Shown: one piece after another, positions 41,032-48,846 of the stretch
How positions within the stretch are numbered: position 1 is the stretch's first letter
How the letters are laid out: every line of letters starts with the position of its first letter
Source of the DNA: Corynebacterium vitaeruminis DSM 20294
Lineage (GTDB): Bacteria; Actinomycetota; Actinomycetes; Mycobacteriales; Mycobacteriaceae
Assembly (NCBI RefSeq): GCF_000550805.1
Contig: NZ_CP004353.1
Location: 62,001 to 126,000 of the forward strand
DNA length: 64,000 nt
Reading direction: 5' to 3'
Position numbers and translations under genes: made by a program
The notes under the pieces: model-generated
Told to the model about the DNA's origin: nothing
The model's input: only the letters and a program-made list of their open reading frames with translations
Databases searched by the model: none

Positions 41032-41931
41032 CTAGTCGCCGAGCCGACGCCGAAGGAGCGCACGGGCGTAGCGTGCGTTGCGGGGAAGCTTGATCTTGAC
41101 CGGCAGGCGGGAGGCGGGCGCAGGCGTGGAAGGCTCGGGCGCGGCGACCGGTTCCGGCGAGCAGGCGATGATCTCGCGCACGACCATCTCGCACACGCGG
41201 AAATCGAAGGGCATGTTCTCGTGGCGGACGACGAGGAAGCGGTTGTCGTCCTGGACGTAGAAGTTGTGCGAGAGCGGGCCCTCGAGGAAACACGACTCGG
41301 CGGGGGTGATGATCGCGTCCGAGCGACTGGCGATGCAGGAGTAGTGCACGCCCGGCAGGCAGTCGCCGTGCAGGTTGAGATCCTCGATGAGCGGGCTGTC
41401 GGTGAGCATCTCGAAGCCGGAGGGGCCGAACCAGTTGGCGATGATGTCGTCGATCACGCCGGAGCCGTGCGGCGTGCGACCCAGGACACTGAGCCGACCG
41501 CCGCGCGCGGTGCCGTGGTTGGGGACGGCGAGGCAGACGAGCTGGTGAACCTTGTCGCGCCCGCCGAGGCGATGCATCCAATAACGTGCGACGATGCCAC
41601 CCTGCGAATGCCCGACGAGGATCACCTTGCGCGCCCCCGTGACGTGAAGCACCACCTCGATGTAGGCGGCGACCTGGCTGGCGGACTCAGCTACGGGCGC
41701 CGTCGAGCGGTCGCCGAAGTCGGGGGCGAAGGTGGCGAAGCCCGCCGCGCGCAGCATCGGGCCGAGCCGGCGCCAGTCGGACTTGGTCACGCCCGTGCCG
41801 TGCAGCAGCACGACGGGGAAGGGGTGCTCGCGGTCGGGGCGGGCGCGCCAGTCGTCCTCGAAGATCCCGCTCGCGGGCACACGGGCGGACAGCGGCAGCG
41901 GGCGCGAACTAGGATTGCTCATACCTTTCAT
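41032..41931 (-). CDS. Alpha/beta-hydrolase, triacylglycerol lipase-like
   Basis: 299 residues. Val-Val-Leu-Leu-His-Gly-Thr-Gly (oxyanion region, about 37-44) and the nucleophile elbow Val-Gly-His-Ser-Gln-Gly-Gly (about 106-112) fit the class 2/EstA lipase family, and Val-Pro-Asn-His-Gly-Thr is also typical of it. Most relatives are secreted, but I see no signal peptide here, so it may act inside the cell or the start may be annotated too late. Substrate is probably an acylglycerol or ester. Confidence 0.85.
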   Translation of the reverse strand: MKGMSNPSSRPLPLSARVPASGIFEDDWRARPDREHPFPVVLLHGTGVTKSDWRRLGPMLRAAGFATFAPDFGDRSTAPVAESASQVAAYIEVVLHVTGARKVILVGHSQGGIVARYWMHRLGGRDKVHQLVCLAVPNHGTARGGRLSVLGRTPHGSGVIDDIIANWFGPSGFEMLTDSPLIEDLNLHGDCLPGVHYSCIASRSDAIITPAESCFLEGPLSHNFYVQDDNRFLVVRHENMPFDFRVCEMVVREIIACSPEPVAAPEPSTPAPASRLPVKIKLPRNARYARALLRRRLGD

Positions 41932-41955
41932 GTCTACCCATCTCCTTCAGGCATT

Positions 41956-41973
41956 GCTTGCCGACGGCCAAGG
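41956..41973 (+). repeat. Dispersed word, intergenic copy
   Basis: GCTTGCCGACGGCCAAGG in the divergent gap between the lipase and the HhH-DUF1801 gene. Confidence 0.55.
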
Positions 41974-42014
41974 TCGGCGGCCGCCTGGCCCGTTTCCGGA
42001 AGGCGGACCCGCCC

Positions 42015-42737
42015 GTGAGCACTGCAAACGCCGGCACCCCTGTACCCTCCACGCCGATCTCCTCGATCCCGGGCGTGGGCAAGCCCTGCGAGCGCGCGCT
42101 CAATGCCGCGGGCTATCCGGACCTAGAGTCGCTTGCCGGCGCGCGCTACGCGGAGCTGCTTTCGCTGCACGGCGTGGGGGCCAAGGGGCTCGAGCGCATC
42201 GCGCTCGCGCTGGGGGCCCGCGGCCTTGCCCTCGCGGGCGAGGGGGCGCCTGTGCTGTCGTCTGCGCCGTTGGATGACGCGCGGGCCGCGACGGTGACCG
42301 CCGGGCACACCGGGGTTACGGCCAAGGACGTCAAGACCGCGTCCACCGACGTCGATCCCCGGCACTTCATCGAGGGGCTGCCGTGGCCGCGCCGGGTCGC
42401 GCACGGGAAAGTGCTGCTCGAGCTGTTTATCCGCGCGACGGGCGAGGAGCCGGTGATGTGGGGCGACTCGATGGTCGGTTTCGGCACGTGCCACTACACC
42501 TACGCCACCGGCCGCGAGGGCGACTGGTTCATTGTTGGGTTTTCGCCGCGGAAAGCGAAGCTCTCGCTCTACGGGATCGGCGGCGAAAAGGAGCTTGTGG
42601 CGCGGCTTGGAAAGCACACGTCGGGGGTCGGCTGCGTGTACGTGAACAAGCTGGAGGACATCGACCTAGGCGTGCTCGAGGAGGCGGTGGCGAGGGCGTA
42701 CGCCGCGGTGCGGGAGAGCGGTTTGGGCGCGGAGTGA
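42015..42737 (+). CDS. Helix-hairpin-helix plus DUF1801 protein
   Basis: I prefer the GTG at 42015 (240 residues, AAGGCGGA upstream). Two parts are visible: an N-terminal helix-hairpin-helix pair (Ile-Pro-Gly-Val-Gly-Lys-Pro at about 16 and Leu-His-Gly-Val-Gly-Ala-Lys-Gly at about 52) as in DNA-binding proteins, and a C-terminal DUF1801 domain (Glu-Leu-Phe-Ile-Arg-Ala-Thr-Gly, Phe-Ser-Pro-Arg-Lys-Ala-Lys-Leu-Ser-Leu-Tyr). DUF1801 is found in small cytosolic proteins, some linked to iron handling. The joint function is unknown. Confidence 0.75.
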   Translation: MSTANAGTPVPSTPISSIPGVGKPCERALNAAGYPDLESLAGARYAELLSLHGVGAKGLERIALALGARGLALAGEGAPVLSSAPLDDARAATVTAGHTGVTAKDVKTASTDVDPRHFIEGLPWPRRVAHGKVLLELFIRATGEEPVMWGDSMVGFGTCHYTYATGREGDWFIVGFSPRKAKLSLYGIGGEKELVARLGKHTSGVGCVYVNKLEDIDLGVLEEAVARAYAAVRESGLGAE

Positions 42738-42748
42738 GGGCGTAGTGG

Positions 42749-42765
42749 CGTAGCCGTCGGAAAGC
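42749..42765 (-). repeat. Dispersed word, intergenic copy
   Basis: CGTAGCCGTCGGAAAGC, twelve bases after the HhH-DUF1801 stop. Confidence 0.55.
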
Positions 42766-42815
42766 GGATGCTGTGAAGTGACCGACTATTGTTTTTCTCG
42801 GCGCGCTTCCGCGCC

Positions 42816-42835
42816 TATAATTGATGTCACGTCAA
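42816..42835 (+). promoter_or_regulatory. Nitroreductase promoter with operator-like palindrome
   Basis: A consensus -10 TATAAT (42816-42821) is overlapped by the imperfect palindrome TTGA-TGTCACG-TCAA (42821-42835). The position, at or just after the -10, suits repression, as expected for redox-induced nitroreductase genes. Confidence 0.5.
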
Positions 42836-42875
42836 CTATTCCGGCCGTGAGGCCACCATGGAGGAGAAACTAGTC

Positions 42876-43454
42876 ATGTCCCTTTCCGTCAAGGAAGCCA
42901 TCGAGTCCCGCCGCGCTACCCGCAAGTACACCGACCAGCCGGTGTCCGACGAGGTCCTCGACCGCGTCGTGGGGCTTGCGCTGCAGGCGCCGAGCGCGTT
43001 TAACGCCCAGCGTGCCGACCTCGTGGTGATCCGCGACCAGGCCGTCAAGGACGGCATCTTCGCCGCTTCCAACCAGAAGCAGCTGCGCGACGCGCCGGTC
43101 GTGCTTGTGGCCGTGGCCCGCGCGGATCAGCCCACCGACCTCGAGCAGATCATGGGCGCCGAGCGCGCAGGCTACATCAACAACTTCTTCTCCAAGGCCG
43201 ACCCGGCCACCCTGCGCGAGACCGCGCTGAAGGACGCCATGCTGGTTGCCTCCTTCGCGCTGGTCGCCGCGCAGTCCGAGGGTCTGGCCACCTCGCCGAC
43301 CACCGGCTGGGACGAGTCCAAGGTCCTCGAGGCCATCGGCCTCGGCGGCCGCAACGATCGCGCCGTCGGCCTGGTCATCGGTATGGGCTACCCGGACGAG
43401 TTCCCGGCCAACCCGGGCCGCGAGGCAAACCGCCGCGTCAACGACCGCTACTAA
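42876..43454 (+). CDS. Nitroreductase family FMN oxidoreductase
   Basis: GGAGGAG upstream selects the ATG at 42876 (192 residues). The N-terminal Arg-Arg-Ala-Thr-Arg-Lys-Tyr and Gln-Ala-Pro-Ser-Ala-Phe-Asn segments bind FMN, and Gly-Leu-Ala-Thr-Ser-Pro-Thr-Thr-Gly-Trp and the final Asn-Arg-Arg-Val are typical of the family. Such enzymes reduce quinones or nitro compounds with NAD(P)H. It is monocistronic, with a regulated-looking promoter. Confidence 0.9.
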   Translation: MSLSVKEAIESRRATRKYTDQPVSDEVLDRVVGLALQAPSAFNAQRADLVVIRDQAVKDGIFAASNQKQLRDAPVVLVAVARADQPTDLEQIMGAERAGYINNFFSKADPATLRETALKDAMLVASFALVAAQSEGLATSPTTGWDESKVLEAIGLGGRNDRAVGLVIGMGYPDEFPANPGREANRRVNDRY

Positions 43455-43498
43455 GTCCCTCGGGGTCACGGTAACCCATTTCCAGTCTCCTACTACCC

Positions 43499-43516
43499 GC
43501 TTTTCGGCGCCTACGG
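43499..43516 (+). repeat. Dispersed word variant
   Basis: GCTTTTCGGCGCCTACGG: the same word with one changed core base (CGGCG for CGACG), after the nitroreductase gene. Confidence 0.45.
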
Positions 43517-43525
43517 CGGCACGAT

Positions 43526-43584
43526 CCATACGCGTTGTGCATACCAAAGGGCCGAAAGGCGGGTTGTATGCGTAATGCGTATGG
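43526..43584. promoter_or_regulatory. Paired TATGC palindromes upstream of the carbonic anhydrase-like gene
   Basis: Two 19-bp elements (43526-43544, inverted, and 43566-43584) share 16 of 19 bases; the second reads GTATGCGTAATGCGTATGG. They start 40 bp apart. Related elements occur before the DUF885 peptidase gene (46610-46658). Confidence 0.55.
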
Positions 43585-43715
43585 ATGCACCCGGATCGGG
43601 CGGCAGTCCCGGGTTCCTGGTTTGTTCGGGATTTCCTAGCCCGCGAAGGCGCGGACGGGTTATTCTGCGAAGAACGGCCCGCCGAGGCTATTAGAAGTCG
43701 AGCAAAGGAGACCCC

Positions 43716-44279
43716 ATGACCTACCCGAACGGACCCCTCATCCTGCCGTTTGACGGCAAGGTGCCGCGCATCCACGAGTCCGCCTTCATTGCGCCGAACG
43801 CCACGATCATCGGCGACGTCGAGATCGGCCCGGACTCCTCGGTGTTTTATGGCTGCGTCCTGCGTGCGGACGTGGGTCCGATTCGCATCGGCGCGCGGAC
43901 GAACATCCAAGACAATTCCGTCCTCCACGTCGACCGCGGCGTGCCCTGCATCCTGGGCGACGACGTGACTGTGGGGCACATGGCGCTCGTGCACGGATCG
44001 AACGTGGGCAACGGGACCTTGGTCGGTATGAAGTCGACGCTTCTGTCGCGCTCGGTAATCGGGGAAGGCAGCCTCATCGCCGCGGGTGCCGTCGTGCTGG
44101 AGGATCAGGTCATTCCCGCGAAGTCCTTGGCGGCGGGGATCCCGGCGAAGGTGCGCCGGGAGCTCTCCGACGAGCAGTCGGGCTCGTTTATCCCGCACGC
44201 TGGCCGCTACGTGGAGACCGCCGCCGGTCAGGCGGGACTTGGCGAGGCGCTGGAGCTCGACGAGGTGCGCTTCAGCTAG
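43716..44279 (+). CDS. Gamma-class carbonic anhydrase family protein
   Basis: 187 residues of left-handed beta-helix hexapeptide repeats (Ile-Gly-Asp-Val-Glu-Ile-Gly, Ile-Gly-Ala-Arg-Thr-Asn-Ile-Gln-Asp). The zinc ligands appear as His in Val-Leu-His-Val-Asp, Val-Gly-His-Met-Ala and Leu-Val-His-Gly. This is the YrdA/PaaY type. The family includes true carbonic anhydrases and CoA-thioesterases, so activity is not certain. RBS AAAGGAG supports the start. Confidence 0.88.
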   Translation: MTYPNGPLILPFDGKVPRIHESAFIAPNATIIGDVEIGPDSSVFYGCVLRADVGPIRIGARTNIQDNSVLHVDRGVPCILGDDVTVGHMALVHGSNVGNGTLVGMKSTLLSRSVIGEGSLIAAGAVVLEDQVIPAKSLAAGIPAKVRRELSDEQSGSFIPHAGRYVETAAGQAGLGEALELDEVRFS

Positions 44280-44281
44280 GG

Positions 44282-45295
44282 CTAGGCGTTCTCTAAGACG
44301 CTTTCCATTCGCTTGGACAGTCCCAGCGGGTCGTTGATGAGCCGGTCGAGGGCGACGGCCCGGGCGGCCGCCCGCGCGTTGTCTAGGTGAGTGGGGATGA
44401 CGCGCAGCTCGACGTCGCGGTTACGCGAGGACTTGATGGCGAGGGCTACCGAGCGCGCGTCTTTGGGGTTGGCGAAGGCCGACCCGGCCAGCACGATGGT
44501 CGACGGCGTGGTCTCCTTGGCCAGCGCCACCGCGATGGACCCCAACGTGGTCTGGGAGTCGGTGTTGGCCACGTCGAGTCGAACCACACCCTCGGGCGTG
44601 AGGACCGCGGCACCGTTGGAGTCGTCGACGTAGAACAGCAGCACGGTGTTGGTCTTCTCCGGCGACTGGAGCTGCTGCTCGGCGCCTGCGATGGCGGTGA
44701 TGACGCTCGTGATGGTCAAGGGGGCGCTGAAGCGGCTGCGCAGGTGGGAGCCGATGTCGATGCGTTCCCACCCGAGGTTAGAGGCGGTGACAAGGCCTTC
44801 GCGCGAGACGTGGCCGGAGGTGGCCATGCCGATGCTGGCCAGCGGCAGGTTGGTGGCCTGGGAGAGCGCCTGTACGTGCGGGGCGATCGCGCCGACGAAG
44901 TCCGAGGGGCTCATGTGGGCGGGGGAGACCTCGACGAACTGCTCGCGCAGCGCCTGCCCGCGGGTGTTGTACGCGCCGATGTAGGTGGACTTGGTGCCCA
45001 CCGCGATGCCCACCTGGACCCACGGGGACTGATCGAGCTCGATGGGGATGGTGGGCCGGCCCGGGCCGGAAGGTGTCGAGAGGTCGGGGCGCTCGCGCAC
45101 CAGTTTGGCGTCGATAAGCGCGGTAACGGCGCGGGTGACGGTGGGCTGCGACTTCCCGGAAAGCTCGACCAGGGTGGATCGGGTGACGGGCTGGCGGAGG
45201 CGCGTGATGTGCATGCACACGGCCGCTGGCGTGGTAGGTCGCGCGAAGGCGGGGGTGCTTGCGGCTGTGGCTGTCTTTTGCATACAAAACAGCAT
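44282..45295 (-). CDS. ROK family transcriptional regulator
   Basis: 337 residues (or 333 from the next ATG). A winged-helix DNA-binding domain (about 25-85, Leu-Ser-Gly-Lys-Ser-Gln-Pro-Thr-Val-Thr-Arg-Ala-Val) precedes a ROK/actin-like domain. The usual glucokinase zinc Cys cluster is not evident and the sugar site looks degenerate, so it is a regulator rather than a kinase. Its start region faces the GNAT-LOG gene, with several TAGAC/GTCTA boxes in between. Confidence 0.88.
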   Translation of the reverse strand: MLFCMQKTATAASTPAFARPTTPAAVCMHITRLRQPVTRSTLVELSGKSQPTVTRAVTALIDAKLVRERPDLSTPSGPGRPTIPIELDQSPWVQVGIAVGTKSTYIGAYNTRGQALREQFVEVSPAHMSPSDFVGAIAPHVQALSQATNLPLASIGMATSGHVSREGLVTASNLGWERIDIGSHLRSRFSAPLTITSVITAIAGAEQQLQSPEKTNTVLLFYVDDSNGAAVLTPEGVVRLDVANTDSQTTLGSIAVALAKETTPSTIVLAGSAFANPKDARSVALAIKSSRNRDVELRVIPTHLDNARAAARAVALDRLINDPLGLSKRMESVLENA

Positions 45296-45303
45296 AGGGC
45301 ATG

Positions 45304-45386
45304 TAGACTACATAGTCTAAACCGACACCTGAAAAAGTCGTCTATTCCATATTTCAATAGACCGTTCGGTTCAAACAAATAGTCTA
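45304..45386. promoter_or_regulatory. Cluster of TAGAC/GTCTA operator boxes
   Basis: TAGACTA-CA-TAGTCTA (45304-45319) is perfect and contains TAGAC-N6-GTCTA, the McbR consensus. GTCTATT (45340-45346) and AATAGAC (45356-45362) form a second perfect inverted pair, and TAGTCTA recurs at 45380. All lie between the divergent ROK and GNAT-LOG genes. Confidence 0.6.
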
Positions 45387-45526
45387 CGTGAATATAAGTT
45401 TTCAGGCAATTCTCATCGGGAAAGTGAATGGTGTGATTCTGGCTACAGTATGAACGAATGGGGCTGGACAAACGCACCGTAACGATCAAGTCGAACAGCG
45501 CCCCGGCACCCTTTATACTGTTCGCC

Positions 45527-46591
45527 ATGAACGACACGCCTCCCGTGGAGGGGCTCAAGGCCCGCCCGATGACCGCCGCCGACCGCGAGATCCGAGCCTC
45601 GGCGCTCTTCCGTAACCTCAACCGGGTAGCCCCCACGGTCACGTGGGAGGAGATCGACGGGCCGCGATGGGCCTCCTACGTCGGCTTCGACGTCGCCCGC
45701 GGCGACACCGGGCTCGTCCTCGAGGCCGCAGGCCCAGGCGAGCAGCCCCTGCCGGTCGGGTCGATCTGGGCGGGTTTCCACAAGGGGCTGGGCTACGTCA
45801 GCGACGAGGTGCCGGAGGTTGTCCTCAACGTCGTGCCCGAGTGGCAGGGCCGTGGGCTCGGCGGCTGGCTCCTCGAGGAGGTTGCCAACCATGGCCGCGA
45901 AAACGGCTGGCACGGGCTGTCGCTCAGCGTGGAGAACGGGCACCCGGCACGCCGCCTCTACGGGCGCCACGACTTCGTCGCCCAGGATCAGAACGGCACG
46001 ATGCTGCGCAAGCTCAGCCCTATCGTCCGCTCGGTGGCCGTGTACTGCGGATCGGCTGTGGGAGAGCGCCACGAATTCGCCGAAGCCGCCCGCGCGCTCG
46101 GCACCGCGCTGGCGCAGCAGGGAATTGCGCTGGTCTACGGTGGCGGTGACGTGGGGCTCATGGGGATCGTTGCCGACGCCTGCCTGGCCGCTGGCGGCGA
46201 GGTGGTCGGGGTCATGCCGCGCGACCTGGTCGACCTCGAGATCGCCCACAGCGGCCTGACTCAGCTGGAGGTCACCGGTTCGATGAGCGAGCGCAAGAAG
46301 CGCATGGAGGACCTCGCCGACGCCTACGTCGCCCTCCCCGGCGGCATGGGCACCCTCGAGGAGCTCTTCCAGGTGCTCGTGCGCCAGCAGCTCGGCCCCT
46401 ACACTGGACCCGTTGCGCTCATGAACGTCGAGGGCTACTGGTCGCCGATGCTCAAGGCGCTGCGCTCGATGAGCGAGGAAGGATTCGTCCCCGAGCGCTA
46501 CCTCGACGCGCTGGTCGTGGCGTCCACGCCGCAGGAGCTTTTCGACGGCTTCGCCTCGTGGTCCTATCCCGGCCTGAAATGGAAGCGCTAG
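45527..46591 (+). CDS. GNAT acetyltransferase fused to LOG-family phosphoribohydrolase
   Basis: From the ATG at 45527 there are two domains in 354 residues. The first (about 1-165) is a GNAT fold with the acetyl-CoA loop Val-Val-Pro-Glu-Trp-Gln-Gly-Arg-Gly-Leu-Gly-Gly. The second (about 170-354) is a complete LOG/TIGR00730 domain with Tyr-Gly-Gly-Gly-Asp-Val-Gly-Leu-Met-Gly and the signature Pro-Gly-Gly-Met-Gly-Thr-Leu-Glu-Glu. LOG proteins release cytokinin-type bases or adenine from nucleoside monophosphates. A single open frame with no break between domains supports a true fusion. Confidence 0.88.
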   Translation: MNDTPPVEGLKARPMTAADREIRASALFRNLNRVAPTVTWEEIDGPRWASYVGFDVARGDTGLVLEAAGPGEQPLPVGSIWAGFHKGLGYVSDEVPEVVLNVVPEWQGRGLGGWLLEEVANHGRENGWHGLSLSVENGHPARRLYGRHDFVAQDQNGTMLRKLSPIVRSVAVYCGSAVGERHEFAEAARALGTALAQQGIALVYGGGDVGLMGIVADACLAAGGEVVGVMPRDLVDLEIAHSGLTQLEVTGSMSERKKRMEDLADAYVALPGGMGTLEELFQVLVRQQLGPYTGPVALMNVEGYWSPMLKALRSMSEEGFVPERYLDALVVASTPQELFDGFASWSYPGLKWKR

Positions 46592-46609
46592 CCGGAGTCT
46601 GCATCCTTC

Positions 46610-46658
46610 GTATGCACGATGTGCGCGGACAACGCGGTTGTATGCATTATGTGCATAG
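46610..46658. promoter_or_regulatory. Paired TATGC palindromes upstream of the DUF885 gene
   Basis: GTATGCACGATGTGCGCGG (46610-46628) and GTATGCATTATGTGCATAG (46640-46658) start 30 bp apart, ending 39 bp before the peptidase start. The second contains TATGCA-N5-TGCATA. Confidence 0.6.
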
Positions 46659-46696
46659 ATGGTCACCGGCACCAACAGTGGCTACACTTGCCAGGC

Positions 46697-48361
46697 ATGA
46701 CTCAAGGAAGCACGTCCCCACGGACTCCCTCCCTCCTCGACGCCTCGTGCGAGTCCTACATCCTGGACCTCGCCGAGCTCTCGCCGACCCAGGCCACCGC
46801 CTGGGGAATCGCAGGTTATGACGGCGAGCTGCAGGACTACTCGCCCGAGTACTTCGACGCGGTCGCCGAGCGCACGCGCGAGATGATCGCCGACGTCGAC
46901 GCGCTCAACGACGGCACCGACTGCTGCGACGACGATGATGACTTCGACGACGTCGACGTCGTCACAGCGAAGGTGCTTCGCGACCGGCTCTGCCTCGAAC
47001 TGTCGATGCATCATCACGGCGAGGATATCCGCGAGCTCAACAATCTAGCCTCCCCGGTCCAAGACATCCGCGACACCTTCCTGCTCATGCCGCAGGACAC
47101 CGATGAGGACCTCGATGCCATCGCCTCGCGGCTGTCGAAGGTGCCCGCGGCGCTCACCGGTTACCGGGAGTCGCTGCGGCTGGCGGCCTCGCTCGGCAAG
47201 GTTGCTGCCGAGCGCCAGGTGGATGCCGTGGTCAAGCAGTGCCGCGAGCTCGCCGAGCCAGGGAGCATGCTGGAGAAGCTTGGCCTCGACGCGGGCCATG
47301 CCGCGGTGACCCAGGCGAAGCAGGCCTTCGGCGAGATGAGCGAGTGGCTGGGGGACAACCTCGCCGCCCAGGCGCCGCGCACCGACGGGGTAGGCCGCGA
47401 GCGCTACCAGCGCTTTAGCCACCACTTCGTCGGAGTGTCGGTCGACCTCGACGAGGCCTACGCCTGGGGATTGGATCGCCTGCGCGAGATCGTCGGAAAG
47501 CAGGAAGCGATCGCCAGCGAGCTCTACGGGGCGGGCACGAGCGTGCGGGAGGCGATGACCCGGCTCAACGACGAGCCGCGATACACCATCCACGGCACTG
47601 CGGCGCTTCGCGAGTGGATGCAAGAAACCGCCGACCAGGTGATCGCGCAGCTCGACGGCACGCACTTCGACATCCCCGAGCCCGTACGCGACATCGAGGC
47701 CATGATCGACCCTGCGGGCACCGGCGGCATCTTCTACACCCCGCCGAGCGACGACTTCTCGCGCAAGGGGCGCATGTGGTGGTCGGTACCGAAGGGGCAG
47801 GAGACGTTCCACACGTGGCAGGAGCTTACGACCGTCTTCCACGAGGGCGTGCCCGGCCACCACCTCCAGTGCGGGCAGGCCATCACGGAGCGGGAGAACC
47901 TCAACCTGTGGCGTCGACAAGCGTGCTGGAACTCCGGGCACGGTGAAGGCTGGGCGCTCTACGCGGAGCAGCTCATGGCCGACATCGGGTTCAACGACGA
48001 CCCCGGCACGCTCATGGGGCTGTACGACGCCCAACGGCTGCGCGCCGCGCGGGTCGTGCTCGACATCGGCGTGCACCTGGGCAAGAAGACCCCGGAGGGC
48101 TCGGGCTGCTGGGACGCAACCTACGCCAAATACTTCCTGCGGGAGAACACCGCGATGGACGAGGCCAACCTCGCCTTCGAGCTCGATCGCTACCTCGGCT
48201 GGCCTGGCCAGGCGCCGAGCTACGCGCTGGGGCAGAGGCTGTGGGAAGAACTCCGCGACGACGCGTTAGCCCAGGGCCTCGACCTCAAGCAGTTCCACGC
48301 CCGCGCCCTCAGCTACGGCTCGATCCCGCTGAGCATCCTGCGCGAACAGGTCCTCGCCTAG
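46697..48361 (+). CDS. DUF885 family zinc peptidase-like protein
   Basis: The ATG at 46697 (554 residues) is chosen because the upstream extension overlaps the operator palindromes. The metal site Phe-His-Glu-Gly-Val-Pro-Gly-His-His-Leu-Gln is the HExxH-type motif of DUF885, a gluzincin-like family of presumed carboxypeptidases. An acidic run (Asp-Asp-Asp-Asp-Asp-Phe-Asp-Asp) occurs near residue 80. No signal peptide is seen, so it is probably cytosolic. Confidence 0.9.
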   Translation: MTQGSTSPRTPSLLDASCESYILDLAELSPTQATAWGIAGYDGELQDYSPEYFDAVAERTREMIADVDALNDGTDCCDDDDDFDDVDVVTAKVLRDRLCLELSMHHHGEDIRELNNLASPVQDIRDTFLLMPQDTDEDLDAIASRLSKVPAALTGYRESLRLAASLGKVAAERQVDAVVKQCRELAEPGSMLEKLGLDAGHAAVTQAKQAFGEMSEWLGDNLAAQAPRTDGVGRERYQRFSHHFVGVSVDLDEAYAWGLDRLREIVGKQEAIASELYGAGTSVREAMTRLNDEPRYTIHGTAALREWMQETADQVIAQLDGTHFDIPEPVRDIEAMIDPAGTGGIFYTPPSDDFSRKGRMWWSVPKGQETFHTWQELTTVFHEGVPGHHLQCGQAITERENLNLWRRQACWNSGHGEGWALYAEQLMADIGFNDDPGTLMGLYDAQRLRAARVVLDIGVHLGKKTPEGSGCWDATYAKYFLRENTAMDEANLAFELDRYLGWPGQAPSYALGQRLWEELRDDALAQGLDLKQFHARALSYGSIPLSILREQVLA

Positions 48362-48369
48362 TTGTTTTC

Positions 48370-48417
48370 GCTTGTCGACGCCAAGGTGGGTGGCGCCCCG
48401 CCTTGGCGTCGGAAAGC
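48370..48417. repeat. Dispersed word, hairpin pair after the DUF885 gene
   Basis: GCTTGTCGACGCCAAGG (48370-48386) and CCTTGGCGTCGGAAAGC (48401-48417) form a long stem with only the variable dinucleotide unpaired. It lies between two convergent genes, so it may also terminate transcription. Confidence 0.75.
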
Positions 48418-48423
48418 GCGTGC

Positions 48424-48801
48424 CTAAAACGCCGCGACGGCGAGAAGCACGAGGGTAAGTAGCGGGAGCGCGCCCTGCTTGGCTGCCGCCTGACGCTTAT
48501 CGGGTGAGGTGGCGAAGAGGACGGCCGCGGCTGCCAGCATGGAGCCGGTGCCGGCGGCGATGAGCGCGATGCCCGCCGCGTGCTGGGCGGCGAGAAGCGC
48601 GATGCCGGCGAAGGTGATGAGCGCTAGGAACAGGTTGTAGAATCCCTGATTGAACGCCATCTCCTTGGTGTTTTCGGCCTCCTGCTCGCTGGAGCCGAAG
48701 ACCCCGCGCGCCTTGGTCGTCCACGCGAAGGACTCGAGGTAGAAGATGAACACGTGCAGTGCCGCTGCAAGCGCGGCGGTGATGGTGAAGGCTGCGGTCA
48801 T
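48424..48801 (-). CDS. DUF1304 membrane protein
   Basis: AAAGGAG selects the ATG at 48801 (125 residues). Four hydrophobic helices and the conserved His-Val-Phe-Ile-Phe-Tyr-Leu-Glu-Ser, Phe-Asn-Gln-Gly-Phe-Tyr-Asn segments define DUF1304. The family is of unknown function, often next to MarR/OhrR-type regulators as it is here. Divergent from the MarR gene with 45 bp between starts. Confidence 0.85.
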   Translation of the reverse strand: MTAAFTITAALAAALHVFIFYLESFAWTTKARGVFGSSEQEAENTKEMAFNQGFYNLFLALITFAGIALLAAQHAAGIALIAAGTGSMLAAAAVLFATSPDKRQAAAKQGALPLLTLVLLAVAAF

Positions 48802-48815
48802 GAGGGCTCCTTTGT

Positions 48816-48834
48816 AATCTAGATTGTGTGCAAT
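48816..48834. promoter_or_regulatory. MarR/OhrR-type operator
   Basis: AATCTAGATT (48816-48825) is a perfect palindrome and overlaps ATTG-TGTG-CAAT (48823-48834). The site lies midway between the two divergent starts, fitting shared repression. Confidence 0.5.
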
Positions 48835-48846
48835 ATAATCTCTCAC

